Below are positions 52,280 through 63,749 of a DNA stretch of 64,000 nucleotides, one piece after another. The notes under the pieces are model-generated. The model made no database searches. It was not told the origin of the DNA and worked only from the letters and a program-made list of their open reading frames with translations. Location: assembly GCA_029834535.1 (NCBI GenBank), contig JAQMWT010000451.1, positions 1 to 64,000 on the forward strand, written 5' to 3'. The stretch is from Chrysophaeum taylorii (Eukaryota > Sar > Pelagophyceae > Pelagomonadales > Pelagomonadaceae). The position numbers were made by a program, and so were the translations under genes. The stretch's first letter is position 1. Every line of letters starts with the position of its first letter.

Positions 52280-53034
52280 AACGGATTGATTTTATTCAAC
52301 GGACATGATGCTGGGATTTCGACCTCTTGTGGCAGCGACTCCGCCGCCGCGTGAAAGGCTGAGCGCATCGAGGAGGATGCGCGGGAGAATACGTCGTGGT
52401 GCACGTCTACTAACCAGTTAGACGCCGCTTGCCGTATTCGCACTTCATCGAAGAAGAAGAAGAAGATGCACGACGAAAGAAGTGACGTAGAAGTGACGTA
52501 GCCGCGCCTCTACCAAGACCGTCGAGCAACTCGCTGTACCAGAGCAAGGCGGCCTCCTTCGTCGCCCACAACGCCATGGATGGATAAACATCATCCGGCG
52601 AAAGCTATTCTGGGGACTTTGTACGTAACAGCGGCGCGCTAGAGAATCCTCATCAAGAAACGCAACGACTGCCGTGCGTGTTCAGCAAGCCACTCTCTAG
52701 CTCATCTCTGAAAGTGCAATTTGAGGTCGGTCCACACAGGAAATTAGGAAGATCACGATCCCGCATATGGTTTGTTGTTCTTGGTACGTTGCCAATAGCA
52801 ATCATCTAAGCGAAAAAACAACAACAACAACAAAAGCGCGACGAAAAAAAAGCCGCCCCGTGCGTTTTGGACGGAGGAGAGATCTGTGATGAGTTTCGAG
52901 GTTCGTATAGCCCCAGTCATAACAACTCCGGGGGGGGGGGGACTAGGAAACTATACTTGTAGAAATCATCGTAGGGCGGTGGCGCAGCTATCGAATTAAA
53001 AAAAACGACGACGACGACGACGACGAAGACGCAA
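52280..53034. other. Intergenic, no recognised gene
   Basis: Only short frames, a GAA run (52451-52466), AAC repeats and a G9 tract are seen. The right end is the 3' flank of the CCT6 gene. Confidence 0.45.
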
Positions 53035-54669
53035 TCACTCATCGCCCATGTCGACGGGGCCAGCACCCGCATTTTGGGCACCGCCCATTTTCTTGCCGGC
53101 CTTGATGACTTCGTCGACAAGGAGGAGTTGGACGGCGAGGACGGTGGAGAGGTGGAGGAACTGCTTTTTGACGCGGTAGGTGTCGTAGATGCCCGCGGCG
53201 ACCATGTCTTCGGGCTCGCCGGTCTGGAGGTCGAGGCCGAGGAGCTTTTTCGTCGAGTAGTGAGCCTCCTGGAGCTTGACGATGGTGTCCTGGACGTCGA
53301 AGCCAGAGTTTTCGGCGAGCGCTTTCGGGATCGCCAGGATAGCGTCGGCAAAAGCCTGGACGCCGAACTTTTTTTTTCCCGAGGTCTGGGGCTTGCAGTT
53401 GAGTTCCAACGATTGCGCGGCGGCGATTTCGAAGGCGCCCCCCCCCGGAACGACGCACTCGTCTTCGATAACCGCCGATACGGCCCTCAGACCATCCCTG
53501 ACAGCGTCCTTGATTTGCTCGATCGTGTGCTTGTTGGGACCCTTGATCAGAATCGTGCACGAGCGAGGATTGGCAACCTCATCGATGAAGGTGTAGTTGT
53601 CTTCGCCTAGACTGACTTCGTAAACGAGGCCCGCGTACCCCAGCTGGCTCGGCTCGAGGTCGTCGAGGCAGTTGACCGCGACGCCTCCGCACGCGAGGGC
53701 GATCCGTTCCATATTGCGGCGCTTGGCGCGGCGCGCAGCGAAAATGCCCTCCTTCGCCAGCATGTCGAGGGAGAGAGGGTCGATGCCCTTTTGATTAATT
53801 AGCACGAACGACTCGCCCTCTTTGCACGCCGTCCTCTTGAACTCGATGATCTGCCTGACCTTGTCGTCGGTGAATTTTCGCTCCGACTCGATCAGCTTCT
53901 CTCTTTTGTCGGCGGTCGAATAGTAAAAGCCGCTCGCCACTTCGGACCGTTCGTACTCGAGACTGACATTGCACGTGAGCACGCGGCACTTGGTCAGCCG
54001 CTTTGGCATGAGCGGGTGCCGCGACGCGTGGTCCAGGACCAATCCCCGAACTAAGGTCGAGTCGGTGCCGAGCTTGTGCTCCATCGTCATAATTTCCACC
54101 ATGTGGAGGTCGATGCTCTCGCGCTGGACGGTCAGCACGGCCTCCACGACGGCCTCGGTCATGAGGTCGGCCGTCCGACCTTCGAGCTTGGTGCGCAGAG
54201 CGGTCCGGGCAACGGAATACAAAATCTCTTTGTCGTCGACATCAACCGGGATCTTCGAGGCTTCGAGTATCTCGAGGACGTGGTCCCGCGCGGCGTCGAA
54301 TCCATCCGCAAGCACCCGCGGGTGCATGCCCTCGGAAGCGTAGTGTTCGGCAGTCTTCAACAGTTCTCCGGTCAACAGCACTACGCTCGTCGTGCCGTCA
54401 CCCGTCATCTCGTCCTGCGCCGTCGCGGTCCGCGCGATCATCATCGCCGTCGGGTGCTGGATCTGCATCTCCTTGAGCAAGACGGCGCCGTCTTTTGTTA
54501 GTTTGATCTGACCGGCGCCCCCAACAAGCATCTTCAGGGTGCCGCGGGGTCCTAGATTCGACTTGAGCACCGACTGCAGGCCGCGAGCGGCGCTCGCGTT
54601 CACGAGCAGCGACTGCGACTTGGTCACGATCTCCGCCGACGGATTTACGAGCTTTGTTGCAGCGGCCAT
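53035..54669 (-). CDS. CCT6: T-complex protein 1 subunit zeta (CCT6)
   Basis: The 544-residue group II chaperonin subunit has [11 protein letters not shown], the ATPase motif GDGTT at 90-94, KDGAVLL, a central [11 protein letters not shown] and the C-terminal [20 protein letters not shown] with [19 protein letters not shown]. This pattern is typical of the zeta subunit. It works in the TRiC/CCT double ring folding actin and tubulin. The start at [13 protein letters not shown] (54669) matches the usual N-terminus; longer readings upstream lack a true ATG. It is head-to-head with the CIA30 gene (61 bp). Confidence 0.96.
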   Translation of the reverse strand: MAAATKLVNPSAEIVTKSQSLLVNASAARGLQSVLKSNLGPRGTLKMLVGGAGQIKLTKDGAVLLKEMQIQHPTAMMIARTATAQDEMTGDGTTSVVLLTGELLKTAEHYASEGMHPRVLADGFDAARDHVLEILEASKIPVDVDDKEILYSVARTALRTKLEGRTADLMTEAVVEAVLTVQRESIDLHMVEIMTMEHKLGTDSTLVRGLVLDHASRHPLMPKRLTKCRVLTCNVSLEYERSEVASGFYYSTADKREKLIESERKFTDDKVRQIIEFKRTACKEGESFVLINQKGIDPLSLDMLAKEGIFAARRAKRRNMERIALACGGVAVNCLDDLEPSQLGYAGLVYEVSLGEDNYTFIDEVANPRSCTILIKGPNKHTIEQIKDAVRDGLRAVSAVIEDECVVPGGGAFEIAAAQSLELNCKPQTSGKKKFGVQAFADAILAIPKALAENSGFDVQDTIVKLQEAHYSTKKLLGLDLQTGEPEDMVAAGIYDTYRVKKQFLHLSTVLAVQLLLVDEVIKAGKKMGGAQNAGAGPVDMGDE

Positions 54670-54730
54670 TCTTCTTCTTCTCAGCGAACGACGGACGGGT
54701 GAAGCGTACCGTTCAACGGAAAGAAGCGAA
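54670..54730. promoter_or_regulatory. 61-bp divergent intergenic region
   Basis: It separates the CCT6 and CIA30-protein start codons and is presumably a shared promoter. No motif is asserted. Confidence 0.4.
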
Positions 54731-55309
54731 ATGCTCTTGGTGATCTTCGGGCTAAACTCGACCGTCAGGTGGCAGGAGATCAACGATCCTGTGATGGGCG
54801 GCCAGAGCGTCGGGACCTGGAGCGTCCTCGAGACGACGGCGCTCTTCTCGGGGACCGTCAAGAACGTCTCCTTCCTCGACGCCCCCGGCTTCTGCGAAGT
54901 CGCGTCGAGCCTTGTCGCCGCCGACCTCGCAGCCTACGCGGGCATCGCGCTGACGGTGCGCGCCAAGGCGTACGACGGCTACAAGTTTGCCTTTAGCGCT
55001 GTCGGGGCGCCGCGGCACCACGGTGGCCACGAGGCGACAGGAAGCTACAAGCAGAGCTTTGCGGTTAAAGATGCCAACTGGACGATCGTCGAATTGCCGT
55101 GGGCCAACTTTTCCTCCGACTGGTCCGACTACACGGGCGACTGCGCCACGATGGACCCCGACGGCTACCAGCACCAGTGTTGCACGCCGACGACGCCCGA
55201 CGTCTGCCCCAACGTCACGCAGCTCGCCAAAGTCACCGGCTTTAGCCTCTGGGCCGAGGGCTCCGAGGGGGATTTTAGCCTAGAAATTTCCCAGATCAGC
55301 GCGTACTAA
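54731..55309 (+). CDS. CIA30 (NDUFAF1/HCF173-type) domain protein
   Basis: The 192-residue protein is almost entirely a CIA30 domain: [68 protein letters not shown] and a final [19 protein letters not shown] (each seen as a conserved strand). CIA30 proteins assist assembly of respiratory complex I or of photosystem II. No clear targeting peptide is present, and a Cys-rich insertion ([14 protein letters not shown]) is unusual. Compartment and client are unknown. Confidence 0.85.
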   Translation: MLLVIFGLNSTVRWQEINDPVMGGQSVGTWSVLETTALFSGTVKNVSFLDAPGFCEVASSLVAADLAAYAGIALTVRAKAYDGYKFAFSAVGAPRHHGGHEATGSYKQSFAVKDANWTIVELPWANFSSDWSDYTGDCATMDPDGYQHQCCTPTTPDVCPNVTQLAKVTGFSLWAEGSEGDFSLEISQISAY

Positions 55310-56977
55310 TTGGCATCTCGATCTAACAGTATTTTCAACTCCCATCTTATAAATAAATGAATATATACATGACTCAGTGGCTGAGACCGACCACGGCGCG
55401 GGCAAAATATGAAGCCATGCGAGGCACAGTAGTTACCTTGCAACGGCGAGGTGCGCCGCGATTCGGTGCCAAACCAGGCTCCTCTCGAGGGGAAGCGCGC
55501 GACAGCGGCCATTTGCACACGATCTGGAACTTCACCAACTACCGAGAGCACGATTACGAAGGACTAATCATCCAAACGACTGACACCGTCACGCATGGTG
55601 CAGCAGCGGCGTGAGCAAACCGAGCATAGGATGCTCGAGGCAGACGCATCATTTTCGCGCCCTTTGCTCAAAAACAACATTGTGCCTTTCATCCAAGCTC
55701 CACGACCTAAACCATCAGGAACAACTAGATGTGAGGTTGTTACAACAACAACAACAACAACAAGCGAGACTTCTTCTTTAGTTGTCGTCGTCGACGAATG
55801 CGCCACGACAACAAAGCGCCCAACACTTCCAATAGCCGGGGACGATCCAAGCCTGATTCCACCCATATTCAATTAAAGTTATTGCCCAAATATTCGTCGG
55901 CAAGCCCTTGCCCTTTCTCGAGCCAACTACTTTTTTCACCCTGCAAAATCAAGGCGCCTCTTTGAGCGAGAAGCCGCCCATCCAATCCGGCTTGCCACCA
56001 GGTGTTCGGCGGTTGGCTTAAAAAAAATAGAGCCAGGCTATACTTTGCTGGCGCAAAAAAAGTATAGTAAAAATCATCTTCTTCTAGTAATACAAGAGGA
56101 TTTTTTTTTTTCCAGAGTGTGGAGTTTCTTCTTAAAGACGAGTGTCACACGGGTCGATGATTATTTGTAGTCCATGCGACCAGAGGTCAGCCTCAGCAAC
56201 GGCAAGCGTTCAGGCCCAAACAGCAAAAAAGGCCGGCCGCGCGCGCGCGTGGCGTACGCGAGGAAAACGACCGGCATGCTGGCGATGGTCGGCAGCGGCG
56301 GCTCTTCATAAGTCGACAGCGGAGTGTTCTTTTTTGCATGCTTGGCACTTTGGGGATTGCCAGTGCCAGGCACTGATAGGTCCGTGCTTAACAGAAGACT
56401 GCGGTGGCACAAAGATGCATTCTCTGCGTCAAAGACTCGAGAAATGTCGTTCTTCCGCTTTTTGTTTTTTGTCGGCGGGCTGCGATGTTTTGGGATAATC
56501 ACGCACCCCCTTCCTGGACACCGCCGCCGTCTTTTTCTTCGTCGTCGAAGCATGACTCGGAGTCCGCGACGCTGATCATCCTGTCGGCGTGGAAAAGGCG
56601 CAGCGACATCGTCGAGGACATGCTCCCACCGCTGGACTTTGGTGACCTCCACAATGCTATTCTTGCTCTTCGGAGAGTTCGAAGGTAGTCACGTGTTTTT
56701 GTCAACGGTTCTGCGTCGCGCATCGTCCCGACGACGATTCGGGCGGCGGCGGCAAAGATGATGCGAGGCGTAGTAGTAGTGTTGTTGTTGCTTGCTTTGA
56801 TAGTGGTGTCTCGTCAACCACAATGAATAACCCCACATATCAATCATCATCACCATCATCATCATCGTCAGATTTATTATGATTGCGGATACATAGATAG
56901 GTGGTGTGTGTAAAAGTGTAATAATATACAATAAGCGTTGGCAGCAGCAGCAGCAGCAGCAGCCACCAGAGGCCACG
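55310..56977. other. Intergenic, no confident gene
   Basis: Open frames at 55357-55876 and 56142-56690 have no family match and contain simple-sequence stretches (AAC triplets at 55741-55763). The right end holds ATC triplets (56838-56868) and a (CAG)7 tract (56942-56962) just upstream of the coiled-coil gene. Confidence 0.45.
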
Positions 56978-59900
56978 ATGATGGTGCTGAGCACGGAGGT
57001 GGAGGAGGTGGCGCTGCTGTCGTTTCCGCGCGAGGAGAATAGTCGTCGCACGGAGTTTCCGAAGATTGCGAATCGCGAGGCCTTGAAACGCGAGGCTCAC
57101 GACGCGTCTGTGAAAGGAACGACTTTGGAACTCCGGAAGGTGTGCGAGGAAATCGAGGGCAAGGTGCTCGATGCGTCGCTGGGGCTCAAGGCGGCACTCG
57201 AGAAGAGGGACGATGAGATCGAGGCGGTGTTGGCCGAGATGAAGCGCGACGAGGTTTTAGTGACGAAGGAGGCGTCGTATTTGCCCGAATCGTGGGAGAT
57301 GATCACGAAGAAGCTGGAGGGTCGTCACGCGGCAATCGAGCGGTTCCGAAGGGAGCTCGAGGACCTCGAGGTCGAGCGCGCGGCGTCGGCGGGCGCCGAG
57401 CTCCGGAATCTCGCATCGAAGCTCGCAAAGATCGCGCACTTTTCGAAAGGAGAAATCGAAAGACTGGTCGAATCGGAAGCCCGCGAGATCAACGGCGTAA
57501 TGATCGCGAACCGGCGATCCCACGCCGAGCTCGTGGCGATGCTGGAGAAACGGGACGTTGCGTTTGGCGAGCGCGCTATCGGCGCGTGGCGCGACCGAGA
57601 GGCTGCGTGGCGGAGGCTGAGGCACGAGGCGGCGATTCGAGCGACGGTCAAAGTTCTGGCGAGCGAACAGTTTACGAACCCTGGCGAGCGAACGCGGCTC
57701 TTCGAGGATATGCGAGCGCGGCAAGAGGAGACGGACGCGGTGCACCGCGCAAAGCTGCTCGGCGAGCTTGGGGCGTTGAGCCGCGAGAGCAGCGACGACG
57801 AGAGCGCGAGGGTGGCGGCGATTAAGGAGAAGTTCCGAGAAATCGCGGACGCGGAGGACCGGCTCGCGAGCGAGTGCGAGCACGAGTTGGGCGTCCTCGC
57901 CGAGGCCAGGGCGCGGGAGGGCGCGGAACTCCGGGAAGCCCTGCGCGCGGAGCTGCACGACTACGGAGCTCTCGCCGAGGAGCCCGACCTCGCGGCGAAC
58001 GCCAGAGTCGTCGAGAGCGTCGCGCTCGACCCCGAGCTCGAGCCGTATTTTCGGTCGGCGGGGGGACTCAAGGCCGAGCTGCGCGAGTGCGCGCGCGAGC
58101 TTCGCGGCCCTGAGCTGATTTACGGCCAGCAGGTCGCGGCGGCCAAGCACAGACTCGGGGTGCTGGTCTGCGGGGCCGACCTCGCGAGCGTCCTCGAGCG
58201 GCAGGGCAAGTTCCAGCTGCTCGCGACGCTCCGGGAGACGCTCGAGCGGCTCCGGAAGGCCGCGGGGAAAAGCGAGATTTCTGCGCTCCTGCAGCCGCTC
58301 GAGCAGCAGCTCAAAGCGCTCGCGGGGGTTGCCGGGCTCGACGCGCTCCTCGCTCGAGAATTGAGCTCGGCGGCCGCCGTCGTCGAGCGCGTCGCGCGCG
58401 AGACGGCGCAACGGGGCGGCATCTCGACTCGGGGGTCTTGTCACGACCGAGCACCGAGCGTCGCGCCGTCGCGCGCGTCCTACAGATCGGCGGGCTCCCG
58501 ACGCACGGCGAGGACGACGACGACGACGAGCGACGACGGCGGCTTGTCCGCGATCGCCGCGCTCGAGGTCAGGACCGTGCAAAAGCGCGTCGCCGCGCAC
58601 GCTCGCGTCTGCGACCTCGACGCGGCCTGCATATCGCACATGCGGCTGGCCCTCCGTGGCCTCGACCAGAAGGTGATTTGCAACGAGAAAATCGACGCCG
58701 CGATCCGAAAGGAGTGCGACCCGGTATTGGAGGCGCGGCTCGCGGAATACGACGAGCTAAGACGTCGCGCGGTCGCTTTCCTCGATCACCAGACCTCGGA
58801 GGCCTACGAGCACGCGTGTCGGCTCTGCGACTTTTATGGAACAACAGTTCGGATTGTCGAGACGGCGCGCGAAAGCGAACGAGCGATCGACGAAAAGATG
58901 CTCGACGACCTCTACGAACTCGGCGAGAACGCGCGACGGGATACGGCCGATCTCGAGGCCCGGATCGCGGAGACCTCGCAGGCCTTGCGACACGCCGCGG
59001 ACGCGGCGCAGCTCGACGCGCATTTTAGGACCGTCCTCGGCTTGCTCGAAGACCTCGAGTCGAGGTATCGCGATTACCACGCCGCGGCCACCGCCAAAGC
59101 GAGGACGCACGCGCCCCTGTCGACGGCGCATCTCGATGCCTTTCGCGACCAACTCTGCGACACCTTCTTCCTCCTCCTCCTGGAAAAAAATGGTTCCCAG
59201 AAGAAGGAGGAGGATCTTGACGACCTCCTCCTTCGTATCGGAGAGCGCCGGTACGCGGTCCGGGTGGACCTGCGAACGTTCGTCGCCGAGACGTTGTTTT
59301 GTCCCGTCAAAGAAGAAGAAGAAGAAGAAGAAGAAGAGGTAGTGGACGAGGGAGGAGACCACCCGTTCTTCGAGGCCGGGTTCAGACTCCTGTCCGAGGA
59401 GGAAGAGAAAGCCCTCGAACCGGCGCGGCGCGACGCCTACTTGGATACTCGCGCGGCCAAGTTCAAACGACGACGACGACGACGATCGTCGTCGTCGTCG
59501 TCGTCGTCGTCGTTAAACTTAAACGACGACGACGAAGCGTACGCGGCTCTCGCGCAGGAAATCGACGCGCATTTGATGCGACGCGACGCCGAACAGGCGG
59601 CCAAGGTGGCTCGCGCGTGCCGCGAGATGCTCGACGCGACGCGCGTCCCGTTGGATCCGAAAGGGATCGCGCTAGTGCGACGCGTCGCGTTGGACAAAAC
59701 GGCCGCCGTCGAGATGCTGACCGAGCTGCGGTTGGCGCGCATGACGGCGATGGAGGCGAGAGCAGCGCGACGCACGAAGAAGATCGAACGTCTTACCAAG
59801 ACGAGGCTCGCCAAGCTCACCGAGGAGCTCGAAGAGCGGCTCCGGACGCACTGGCCTCGCAAAGGACGGACGGAGGTGTCGTTTCGGCAACCGCGCGAGG

Positions 59901-61348
59901 GCGAGCTCATCGCGCACCACCAGCGAACGCAACGGCACGTGCGGCTCGTCGAGGATCGCGACCGCGAACACACCGAGGAGTGCAAGCGCCTGCTGTACGC
60001 GGCGACCAAAAACATCGCCGCCTTGGAGCGAGCGGTCGAGGAGCTCGAGGCCGCGCTGCCCTCGCGGGCGTCGCTCGCGGGACTCCAGGGGATCGAGTCA
60101 AAGTGCAAGACCCTCTTTGCCCGCTTCCAGAATCAAGCCGAACAGCAGGCGACGCGTATCGTAGAACAGTTCGCCGTCGTCGAACCGACGCGGCTGTACC
60201 AGCTCAATGACGCCATGCTCAAGGCGACGCGCCTCTTCGAGGACGGCGGCGATTACTCGGAGCCCGAGCTCGACGAGCTCAAAGAGCGGCTCGAGGCCCT
60301 CAAAGCTGGGGTCCAGCAGAGCGTCGCCCGCCGCGCCGCCGCGTGCGAGGGGCTCCGAACCAAGCAGGCCGCCGCGCTCGAGCTGCGATCGCGCTTCCAG
60401 CGCGCTTCGGAAGCGCGCGAGCGCGAGCTCTCGCTCGGCGAGGGCCTCGGTCGCAAGTTCGGCGCGCCGAGGCGAAACGCGCAGGAGAAACTTCGCACCT
60501 TGCAGACGCGCGACGAGGCCCGCGCCGACGACCTCGACGCGCTCCTCTCGCGCCTCGAGGGACTCCTCCGGGGCGGCAACGAAGACGACGACGACGACGA
60601 CGACGTCGTATCGCGATTGGAGGCCGTCGGGACGCTCGCGCGAGAGCGCGCGATCTATCTGGATTGTTTGGTGCCCAAAGAAACAGCGGTAAGCGAGACG
60701 ACGCTCGAAACCGCCGTCGCTGGCGTCGACGCGCAGTGCCGGCGCGAGACCCTCGAGCTCTACCGCGGCAAGGAGGACTCGGGCAAGGAGGACTCGGGCA
60801 AGGAGGACTCGGTACCGTCGTCTCTCGAAGCCTGGCTCGCCGAGGCCGCCCGAAGAGTGCTCGAAACGTATCGCGAGAAAGCGGTGCGGCGGCTCCGCAC
60901 CCAAATCCAGCGCCTCGAGCGCGTCGTGGCGAAATCGCCAGGCGATCCCAGCACCGAGGGTATCCCGGCCCTCGTAGTCTCCGCGATACGAGCCACCGAG
61001 CCGACGGCCTTCGCGACAGAGCTCTACGACACGACGGCGAGACTCGTCGCGGTCCTCGACGGCCTCCTCTACACCGACGACATCGCCAAGCTCCCGGAGG
61101 ACGAGTACCTCCAACCAAAACGAAAGAGTCTCAAGCGTCTTCGCAAGGCTAAGCGCAAGGGCCAGCCTCCGGAGGAGCCCAAAGAGGGGCGCAATTTTCC
61201 CCATCGCGACTGGCCCGGTCTCCCGAACGCAGCCCACCTCGACGCCCCGGTGACCGATCCGATCCCGGGCTCCGTCACGACCGCGCACCGTCTTCTCATC
61301 AAAGCTCGCGACGCAGCCTGGGCAGACTATAATAATAGAGGGTTATGA
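56978..61348 (+). CDS. CCDC180-like coiled-coil protein (DUF4455)
   Basis: The 1456-residue, almost wholly helical, charged protein resembles CCDC180. In the N-terminal third, LPESWEMITKKLEGRHAAIE is followed by LAKIAHFSKGEIERLVESEA, REINGVMIANRRSHAELVAM and WRRLRHEAAIRATVKVLASE with the EQFTNPGER end, in the same order as the animal protein's DUF4455. CCDC180 is associated with cilia/flagella and its biochemistry is unknown. Oddities are an Arg7-Ser10 tract encoded by a perfect DNA palindrome (59467-59504), an acidic Glu/Asp loop (about 773-785), and three GKEDS repeats (about 60769-60810). The start is the first ATG (MMVLSTEVEE), preceded by a CAG run. Confidence 0.75.
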   Translation: MMVLSTEVEEVALLSFPREENSRRTEFPKIANREALKREAHDASVKGTTLELRKVCEEIEGKVLDASLGLKAALEKRDDEIEAVLAEMKRDEVLVTKEASYLPESWEMITKKLEGRHAAIERFRRELEDLEVERAASAGAELRNLASKLAKIAHFSKGEIERLVESEAREINGVMIANRRSHAELVAMLEKRDVAFGERAIGAWRDREAAWRRLRHEAAIRATVKVLASEQFTNPGERTRLFEDMRARQEETDAVHRAKLLGELGALSRESSDDESARVAAIKEKFREIADAEDRLASECEHELGVLAEARAREGAELREALRAELHDYGALAEEPDLAANARVVESVALDPELEPYFRSAGGLKAELRECARELRGPELIYGQQVAAAKHRLGVLVCGADLASVLERQGKFQLLATLRETLERLRKAAGKSEISALLQPLEQQLKALAGVAGLDALLARELSSAAAVVERVARETAQRGGISTRGSCHDRAPSVAPSRASYRSAGSRRTARTTTTTSDDGGLSAIAALEVRTVQKRVAAHARVCDLDAACISHMRLALRGLDQKVICNEKIDAAIRKECDPVLEARLAEYDELRRRAVAFLDHQTSEAYEHACRLCDFYGTTVRIVETARESERAIDEKMLDDLYELGENARRDTADLEARIAETSQALRHAADAAQLDAHFRTVLGLLEDLESRYRDYHAAATAKARTHAPLSTAHLDAFRDQLCDTFFLLLLEKNGSQKKEEDLDDLLLRIGERRYAVRVDLRTFVAETLFCPVKEEEEEEEEEVVDEGGDHPFFEAGFRLLSEEEEKALEPARRDAYLDTRAAKFKRRRRRRSSSSSSSSSLNLNDDDEAYAALAQEIDAHLMRRDAEQAAKVARACREMLDATRVPLDPKGIALVRRVALDKTAAVEMLTELRLARMTAMEARAARRTKKIERLTKTRLAKLTEELEERLRTHWPRKGRTEVSFRQPREGELIAHHQRTQRHVRLVEDRDREHTEECKRLLYAATKNIAALERAVEELEAALPSRASLAGLQGIESKCKTLFARFQNQAEQQATRIVEQFAVVEPTRLYQLNDAMLKATRLFEDGGDYSEPELDELKERLEALKAGVQQSVARRAAACEGLRTKQAAALELRSRFQRASEARERELSLGEGLGRKFGAPRRNAQEKLRTLQTRDEARADDLDALLSRLEGLLRGGNEDDDDDDDVVSRLEAVGTLARERAIYLDCLVPKETAVSETTLETAVAGVDAQCRRETLELYRGKEDSGKEDSGKEDSVPSSLEAWLAEAARRVLETYREKAVRRLRTQIQRLERVVAKSPGDPSTEGIPALVVSAIRATEPTAFATELYDTTARLVAVLDGLLYTDDIAKLPEDEYLQPKRKSLKRLRKAKRKGQPPEEPKEGRNFPHRDWPGLPNAAHLDAPVTDPIPGSVTTAHRLLIKARDAAWADYNNRGL

Positions 61349-61648
61349 ATGAGTCAGGGAAGGCCGTGTCCGGGAAATCATCGCGTTGCAGACGTCCGTC
61401 GCGCTCTGGCCGCGGCAGCCAAATGGCTTCTGGCTCTAGTAGTTGAGCGATGAGGTGTTCTGACGACTCCAGAAACTGGTCACCCGGTGCACATCTCTGT
61501 TGTGTTCTTTCTCGTGGGGCCAGCGACTCTGCGACTCGTCGCAGCCCAGCTTCCGTCGAGTACTCGCTTCACCATGCATGCGCGCCCAACTTTGTTTGGC
61601 GCGACACAAGTTATGTGCTTTATCAATAAGGGGTGCCTTTCCCACCTC

Positions 61649-61734
<86 letters not shown>

Positions 61735-62954
61735 CTCCGCGCCGAGGTTCTTGCCGTCATATGTCCGGCCTGTCTGTCTCTCTCCTGGGAATGTATGGCA
61801 GCGACCACCACGTCCATCGCCTTCCTATTTCGTTCGGTTTTCTTCTTTTTCTTCTACTTGTTTGCCGACGACCTCTGTGCTCGCCCCTTCTGCTTACATC
61901 CTTTCTTCGCCCTTCTTCTCCTTCCCCGCCCTTCTTCTTTCCTTGTCAACGAACTCTCCGTTGGCTTCCTACTCTTTCTTACCGCCCCCCCGAGGTCTCT
62001 TCCATTCGGGCTTTCTTTAGCGCCCTGGGGGAGTTAGTTGCCTGCTCGCCTGCCAGCCATATGCGGGGTAGTAGAGGGGGGGCGCATTCTAGTAGCGGCT
62101 CACATTCACCGATATCTCCTACTTAGTCAGAACGGGTTTTACCCCCCTCGGTATAGGTGGGAAATAGCTGGCTGTCCAACGCGCATTCTGCGGGCAGGAC
62201 AATGCAATCGTCATAAGTGAAACATCAGCTCAACATGCCGCGGCGTCGTCGTTGACGACCTTATGGTACCTGGTGGACACTGGCGCGGATGTCGGGGCAT
62301 CTGGGAGAGCCAAGCGCGTCCGTCGGAGGAGGCAATGAATGAATACACTGCGAAGGACGTCGGCGCTTGTGTCGACGTAGCGACTGCAAGGAGCAATGGC
62401 AATGGATTCATTATACCCCCACCCCCCTCTTAGCAGTCGAGCTTTAGTAGAAACCACTAAATTCTGGTGGTCGAAAACGAAGATCAATGATTTGGGACAT
62501 TTTCATTGACGTATTTCGGTACTCCTCAGAAATTCTTCTTCCAAGAGGAGTAGGATGCCTGTGGGGCGCACTAACCCCGTTCTCGACGACGACGGTTTGG
62601 CTTGCGCTCTCTGCCGTCCTCAAACGATCGGCCCATTCATTGACGGCTCGGCTCGCGCTCTGCCGTCCCCTGCAAGCGGCGGCCTATAATCTTGCCCTCC
62701 CTCCCTTGTGGTCTCCGTCTTCTTGTCGTCCCTCCCTCGCTTCACCCTGTTTCTGCTCTCGCCTCACTCAACTCTCTGATCTACCTTTCTGATCGCCCCC
62801 CCTTCCCCGCCCGCCCCTTGAGTTTAAAAAAGATTGACGGACGGAATACTACTGCTTCTCGGTAGAAGGATCTTTGTGCTCGGGAGGTGCTCGGGAGGTG
62901 CTCGAGAGGTGAGAAGAGAATGAGGGCACATCCCTGGGACCGCCCCATCATCAG
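61349..62954. other. Intergenic with long GA microsatellite; no recognised gene
   Basis: (GA)41 lies at 61651-61732. The open frames through it, which read as Arg-Glu or Leu-Ser runs, are artefacts. A solo 16-mer TIR core lies at 62426-62441. Pyrimidine-rich sequence fills much of the rest. Confidence 0.5.
61651..61732. repeat. (GA)n microsatellite
   Basis: An uninterrupted GA run of 82 bp. Confidence 0.95.
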
Positions 62955-63749
62955 TCAGGAGAGGCCGCAGGCCGTAAGGAAGACGTCGTAGTCGCCGTGG
63001 ACGGTCGCGATATTCTCGATGATGTCCTGGCAGTCGTCGGGAACGTCAGGGTCGGTGTCGGAACAGGAGATGTCGAGACATTGAACCTCCTGGCAGGAGT
63101 AGGAATCTGGGTGGTCGTCATCGGCGACGATAGTTTCAATACGGATGGCAGTCGTGATGTCGTGTTCGAAATTGGCGTAGGCCGTCACCCCTTGGGGTAC
63201 GGGGTCGTCGACGTGGTGGTAGCGGACGCCCTCGACGTTGCAGGTAGAGTTGACCGTGGTCTTGGCCGAGCCGAAAGTGTGAGTGCCATAGATCGCGTTA
63301 GAGTGCACGGCAGAGTAGATCGTGGCTGCCGAGCCCCCGAGACTGTGGCCGACTGTGTAGCTCACCTCGATGTTTTCTAGTTTCCGAATTTCCTGTCGCG
63401 CGTCGTCGAGGCAGTCGGCGAGGACGTCCTGGTACGTCCACATGCCCTTGTGGTAGACTTGGTCCCCAACATAGACGAAACTTCCGTCGTAGTTGTAGTC
63501 AAAATCTGCGTCGTAGTCGTCCGTGCCAGAGAAGGCGATGACGACGCTATTGCTCTCCGAAATGAAACGGAGAACCACAGCGCGTGCGTCGTCGGCTTCG
63601 CACAAGGCGTAATGTGTCCACATGGTCGAATTGATGAACACGTACGCGGCCCGGGCAGCGAGCCACAACTCGTACGCCGACCGCGGTCCCACCGATGGTA
63701 CGGCGGTCGCAAGCGCGAAGAGTACACATACCATCGGCTTTCCGAACAT
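62955..63749 (-). CDS. Secreted class 3 lipase
   Basis: The 264-residue protein has a signal peptide (MFGKPMVCVLFALATAVPSVG) and an alpha/beta-hydrolase core: VVIAFSGTDDYDAD after the oxyanion strand, the nucleophile elbow VGHSLGGSAA with Ser136, a likely catalytic Asp in YHHVDDPVPQGV, and the final His in VHGDYDVFL. Class 3 lipases hydrolyse acylglycerols or galactolipids. A Cys-rich stretch (CQEVQCLDISC) fits an extracellular or lumenal protein. Upstream in-frame ATGs exist at 63923 and 63839, but only the 63749 start places the hydrophobic segment at the N-terminus. Confidence 0.85.
   Translation of the reverse strand: MFGKPMVCVLFALATAVPSVGPRSAYELWLAARAAYVFINSTMWTHYALCEADDARAVVLRFISESNSVVIAFSGTDDYDADFDYNYDGSFVYVGDQVYHKGMWTYQDVLADCLDDARQEIRKLENIEVSYTVGHSLGGSAATIYSAVHSNAIYGTHTFGSAKTTVNSTCNVEGVRYHHVDDPVPQGVTAYANFEHDITTAIRIETIVADDDHPDSYSCQEVQCLDISCSDTDPDVPDDCQDIIENIATVHGDYDVFLTACGLS

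Noticed and set aside
56142-56690. Open frames on both strands between CIA30 and CCDC180-like genes
   Set aside because: No family resemblance; the frames conflict with each other and none has neighbour-like codon use.
57257-61288. Long minus-strand open frames (up to 460 codons) opposite the CCDC180-like gene
   Set aside because: GC-rich codon-bias shadows: Arg/Leu-rich with no domain, and the opposite strand encodes a coherent conserved protein.
61633-62037. Open frames through the GA microsatellite
   Set aside because: Arg-Glu or Leu-Ser runs come from the simple repeat; no conserved sequence on either side.
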